DNA of 64,000 nt from positions 1-64,000 of the forward strand of contig JAWKLX010000045.1 in assembly GCA_041392505.1 (NCBI GenBank), written 5' to 3'. The translations under genes and the position numbers were made by a program. Below are positions 60,642 to 64,000 of this stretch, one piece after another. This DNA is from UBA6168 sp041392505. Lineage in GTDB: Bacteria; Bacteroidota; Bacteroidia; Chitinophagales; Saprospiraceae. Each line of letters begins with the position of its first letter. Position 1 is the first letter of the stretch. The notes under the pieces were generated by a model that had not been told where the DNA came from, searched no databases, and worked only from the letters and a program-made list of their open reading frames with translations.

Positions 60642-62541
60642 GTACTTTCAAATATTTATTCTATTAAACATTTTGTGCACAGGTTTTTTAAATGCTCAAA
60701 ATGCAGACAGTTTATTAAGTATCGCCCGGAAGGAGCGCTATTCTAATCCTGAAATGGCTTTGGAAGTTGCTGAAAAGGTTTATGCAATATCAAAGGAAAA
60801 CAAATGGTTTAACTCTTTGGGCGAATCTTCAAAGATCATTGGCATTCTATATCGAAACAATGGTGATTTTAAAAATGCATCTGATTTTTTTGAAAAAGCA
60901 TTGAATGCCTACAGTAAAATTCCCGACAGTGTTGGGATAGCAGATGTTCTCAACAATTATGGTGTATTGGAAAAAATGCGAGGCGATTTTGAAAAAGCGC
61001 TTTTTTATTTATTTAAAGCAGCTAAAATATATGAATCGAAAAATATCAATCCAAAATTAGCTAACACTAACTTAAATATTGCGAATACCTTCCAAAAAGA
61101 TAACGATCTCATAAATGCAATTAAATTTCACCATCTAAGTCACAGTTTATTTTTAAAACACGGTGACTCTATTAAAATTGCTGATGCAAAATACAGCCTT
61201 GCCGCAGACTATTTATTAAATAACCAATTGGACTCCTCCCTTATTTATGCTGAAAATTCAATTAAATATTATTACGATTTAGGTCTTTGGGACGGCGAGG
61301 CTGATGCCCAAGATATTTTAGCGCAAATCGCACGGGAGCATAACGATTTTCCAAAAGCAGAAAACCTATATCAATCTGCCATCCAATTATACCTAGAAAA
61401 TGCAGAACCAAATGATCCTCGATTATTTATGCTTTATTTAAACCGTGGAGGTTTATTTATTGAAATGAAGAAAGGAGAGCAAGCATTAGCAGATTTGCGA
61501 AAGGCCAAATTTTTATTAGCCGATAGGAATGAGCCAGACAATCGCTTGCGCCTCGCCCGTGGATTTACGGATGCCTATGAATTAACAGGTCAGTTAGATA
61601 GTGCTTTACTTATGAATAAAGAAGCATTTATTTGGCTAGACACCTTAGAGGCTAAAGGACGTGCAGATGCCATTGCCGAAATGAAAGAAAAATACGAAAC
61701 CGAAAAAAAGGAAAATGAAATAATTCAGGCCAAATTAAAAGCCGAACAACTGAGCACCCAACGCAACCTATTCATTGTGCTGTTTTTGGCAATTTTAAGT
61801 CTTTCTATTTTTGGTTATTATTATTTCCAACAAAAACAAAAAGCCACCCGCACCATCACCCAACAAAATCAAAAAATTCATCAACAAGAAATCCAGGAAC
61901 TCCTAAAAACCCAAGAACTCACCGCCATCAATTCTATGCTCGAAGGACAGGAAAACGAGCGCATCCGCATTGCCAAAGATTTGCACGACCGGTTGGGCAG
62001 CATCCTGACCACTGTCAAATGGAGCTTCGATGCATATCTGGAAAAACAAGCCCCCAAGCAAGGTACTGATCCATTAATTAAAGCCGGTAGTATGCTGGAT
62101 GACGCCTATCAGGAAGTGCGCCGCATTGCCCATGATATGATTTCCGGAGTGTTGACAAAATTCGGTTTGGTGCCCGCTTTAGAGGAACTGGCCCGTACTA
62201 TTTCAACAAGTGGAAAAATGCAGATAAAAGTAATGTCCTCCGGATTGGGTGACCGTTTGGAAAATAAGGTTGAAATCACATTATATAGGGTCATTCAGGA
62301 ACTATTGAGTAATATTCTGAAGCATGCAAACGCCACCGAAGCAATTATCCAATTGACCCGGTTAAATGGCGAATTAAATATTTCCGTAGAAGACAATGGA
62401 AAAGGCTTTGATACAGAAAAAATAAAATACGGGATGGGCATTAAAAATATTGAAGCGAGGGTACAAGCTTTGGATGGTTCTTTTTTTATCGACTCTGGAA
62501 AAGGGAACGGCACGACGGTGATGATTGATTTGCCAGTTTGA
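60634..62541 (+). CDS. TPR-containing sensor histidine kinase (HisKA_3/DegS type)
   Basis: 635 residues from the ATG at 60634 (MNKYFQIFILLNILCTGFLNAQ, signal peptide); the start at 60610 lies outside the signal. Periplasmic TPR repeats (about 30-340: DFKNASDFFEKALNAYSKI, GDFEKALFYLFKAAKIYESK), one membrane helix (about 378-398), a coiled coil, the HisKA_3 box NERIRIAKDLHDRLGSILTTVKW (His near 450) and a HATPase domain (VIQELLSNILKHANATEAI, DNGKGFD, GMGIKNIEARVQALDG). Pairs with the NarL regulator 50 bp downstream. TPR sensors of this kind probably respond to periplasmic proteins; signal unknown. Confidence 0.93.
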   Translation: MNKYFQIFILLNILCTGFLNAQNADSLLSIARKERYSNPEMALEVAEKVYAISKENKWFNSLGESSKIIGILYRNNGDFKNASDFFEKALNAYSKIPDSVGIADVLNNYGVLEKMRGDFEKALFYLFKAAKIYESKNINPKLANTNLNIANTFQKDNDLINAIKFHHLSHSLFLKHGDSIKIADAKYSLAADYLLNNQLDSSLIYAENSIKYYYDLGLWDGEADAQDILAQIAREHNDFPKAENLYQSAIQLYLENAEPNDPRLFMLYLNRGGLFIEMKKGEQALADLRKAKFLLADRNEPDNRLRLARGFTDAYELTGQLDSALLMNKEAFIWLDTLEAKGRADAIAEMKEKYETEKKENEIIQAKLKAEQLSTQRNLFIVLFLAILSLSIFGYYYFQQKQKATRTITQQNQKIHQQEIQELLKTQELTAINSMLEGQENERIRIAKDLHDRLGSILTTVKWSFDAYLEKQAPKQGTDPLIKAGSMLDDAYQEVRRIAHDMISGVLTKFGLVPALEELARTISTSGKMQIKVMSSGLGDRLENKVEITLYRVIQELLSNILKHANATEAIIQLTRLNGELNISVEDNGKGFDTEKIKYGMGIKNIEARVQALDGSFFIDSGKGNGTTVMIDLPV

Positions 62542-62591
62542 ATAATGGACAATTGACAATTTAGCTAAATGGAATTTTTAATTTAAACAAC

Positions 62592-63242
62592 ATGATAAAT
62601 TTAACTCCAATTAAAATAATTATTGCGGACGACCACGATGTAATTATTGATGGGCTAACCGCTTTGCTTTCAACTGAAAAAAATCTGCAAATCGTTGGCC
62701 GGGCCAATAATGGGAAACAATTATTGGAAATAATAAAAAATAAACCTGTTGATTTAATTATCCTCGATATTGAAATGCCTGAAATGAACGGTGTTGAAGT
62801 GACAGAAAAATTAAAAACAATATACCCTGAATTAAAAATATTGGTGCTTACCATGTACAACTCCCCCGATTTTATTGCCAATTTATTAAGACATGGAGTA
62901 GATGGTTATATCTTAAAAAATTCACGGAAAAATGATTTGTTACAGGCTATTAACTCAGTCGTTTCGGGACGTCCTTTTTATGCACCAGAGGTAACTGAAA
63001 TCATGATGGACAGCTTCCGACAGGGTCAATCCAACAAAGAAGATACACCGGAATTGACCCAGCGGGAAATAGAAATTGTCCGGCTCATCGCAGAAGAATA
63101 CACCAGTCGGGAGATCGGGGAAAAGCTGTTTATTTCCTTCCACACGGTCGAGCGGCACCGGAAAAACATCATTGCGAAACTGGGGGTAAAAAATGTGGCA
63201 GGGCTGGTCAAATATGCACTCAAGAACGGATTGTCAAAATAA
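62592..63242 (+). CDS. NarL/FixJ-family response regulator
   Basis: 216 residues. Receiver domain with D13/D14, phospho-acceptor D59 (LIILDIEMPEMNG), T and K (ILVLTMYNSP, GYILKNS). C-terminal LuxR-type helix-turn-helix LTQREIEIVRLIAEEYTSREIGEKLFISFHTVERHRKNI. Partner of the kinase at 60634-62541. Confidence 0.95.
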   Translation: MINLTPIKIIIADDHDVIIDGLTALLSTEKNLQIVGRANNGKQLLEIIKNKPVDLIILDIEMPEMNGVEVTEKLKTIYPELKILVLTMYNSPDFIANLLRHGVDGYILKNSRKNDLLQAINSVVSGRPFYAPEVTEIMMDSFRQGQSNKEDTPELTQREIEIVRLIAEEYTSREIGEKLFISFHTVERHRKNIIAKLGVKNVAGLVKYALKNGLSK

Positions 63243-63472
63243 TTCCAGTCATTTTCCTGCTCATTTCATCATGGCAAATATGCACCCCAAAAACTCACCT
63301 AAACTACTGATATACAATTTTTTAAAAAATTAAAAAAAAACAAGTAGAGGGAAACAATATATGGCAATTGGCAATTATTGTCTTTCCGTCAGTCCCAACC
63401 TTCTTCTATTTTCGGGAAAAGTTACTTTAAAGGCCAACACCCAACTAACCATCTTTCTATAATTTCGGCTAA

Positions 63473-63814
63473 ATGCTCAATCAAATGAACCGACCGACAA
63501 TCGGGATTCCGACGGTGTACGGCCTACTTTTTTGCTTGGTGGAAGATATAATTTGTCTGATAGCTGAGGGGAGTTACACCCATCTGGTGATGAGGGAAAA
63601 GAAGCGGATCACGCTGGCCAAAAAGCTGGGGGATTTGGCAGATATACTACCGGAGCAGTTTCTGCGCATCCATCATTCCCATATTGTCAATTTACAGCAT
63701 GTGGTAAAATTTGTCAAAGAAAACAATGGACTTGTAGTGCTGAGCAACGGGGAAGAATTAAGCGTGAGCAAACAGCGTAAAAAAGCATTTTTGGAAAAAT
63801 ACATTATCCTTTGA
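63473..63814 (+). CDS. Free-standing LytTR DNA-binding protein
   Basis: 113 residues. Only the LytTR domain is present (IICLIAEGSYTHLVMREKKRITLAKKLGDLADILPEQFLRIHHSHIVNL..VVLSNGEELSVSKQRKKAFLEKY); no receiver domain upstream in any frame within 230 bp. Such proteins regulate without a phosphorylation input or with another partner. The end of the window (63815-64000) shows no gene. Confidence 0.85.
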   Translation: MLNQMNRPTIGIPTVYGLLFCLVEDIICLIAEGSYTHLVMREKKRITLAKKLGDLADILPEQFLRIHHSHIVNLQHVVKFVKENNGLVVLSNGEELSVSKQRKKAFLEKYIIL

Positions 63815-64000
63815 TGAAAATTTTCACGGCCAATGTGAAGTAATTTGGACAACAGTGGAGGAAGTCGATTTCGGTATTGAATACGCTCTCTATATTTGCT
63901 CCTTAAGACCTACTACTAGTTAGATTTATTACTTAAAATTTAATCCCAAAAAACACTTTTACATTCTCGAATCTATCTACGCCATTTAAGACAACCGTTT

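Overview
The window looks like a chromosomal stretch of a Bacteroidota bacterium, most likely from the Saprospirales side of the phylum. The evidence is a C-terminal type IX secretion sorting domain, Reg_prop/Y_Y_Y sensor kinases paired with LytTR regulators, lipoproteins with an AC or SC lipobox followed by acidic residues, methylmalonyl-CoA epimerase, class 2 PyrD, TAnnTTTG-type promoters and few Shine-Dalgarno sites. The taxonomic call rests on gene content only. I see no tRNA, rRNA, CRISPR array, integrase or transposase.

Positions 1-20275 form an electron-transfer island. Transcribed leftward are a YceI protein, a sensor kinase, a LytTR regulator, a 13-heme cytochrome c carrying indels, a 2293-residue cytochrome c with 90 CxxCH motifs by hand count, and the start of a probable outer-membrane barrel cut by the window edge. 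To the right lie two paralogous membrane-anchored flavoproteins with two Fe-S clusters each (14512-15837 and 18000-19325), a 23-heme cytochrome c and a di-heme b-type membrane protein. My reading is a route from NAD(P)H through flavin/Fe-S and heme b to periplasmic multiheme c and possibly the cell surface. Only the component types are seen directly. The giant cytochrome looks like the 13-heme protein with its middle amplified: heme motifs 1-10 and 88-90 match the short paralogue, and about 77 lie between.

Positions 20807-34066 carry a secreted haloperoxidase-like protein with a sorting tail, a MATE transporter, a DUF2891 protein, a methyltransferase, an acetyltransferase, an FMN reductase, lipoproteins, a second YceI and a DUF2062 gene with an in-frame stop. 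Positions 34203-47850 hold lon, mce, a TauE/SafE permease, a frameshifted pyrD, a PAS kinase, a fatty acid desaturase, a YdjC-type deacetylase and a glycosyltransferase. Positions 48096-63814 hold a metalloprotease/propeller/barrel protein, an HNH nuclease with a small partner, an FGE-domain protein with a frameshifted 5' end, an ECF sigma/anti-sigma pair, an alpha-oxoamine synthase followed by an unknown protein and a NarL-type two-component pair, and a free-standing LytTR protein.

Intergenic DNA is full of palindromes. Three related elements share terminal inverted repeats and an exact hairpin core whose sequence varies between copies. Three more loci show terminal inverted repeats around an internal palindrome (two or three exact hairpins in two of them) without sequence relation. 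Several short gaps contain inverted arrays of short tandem oligomers. Four genes carry frameshifts or a stop; because pyrD is among them, sequencing or assembly error is a serious alternative to gene decay.
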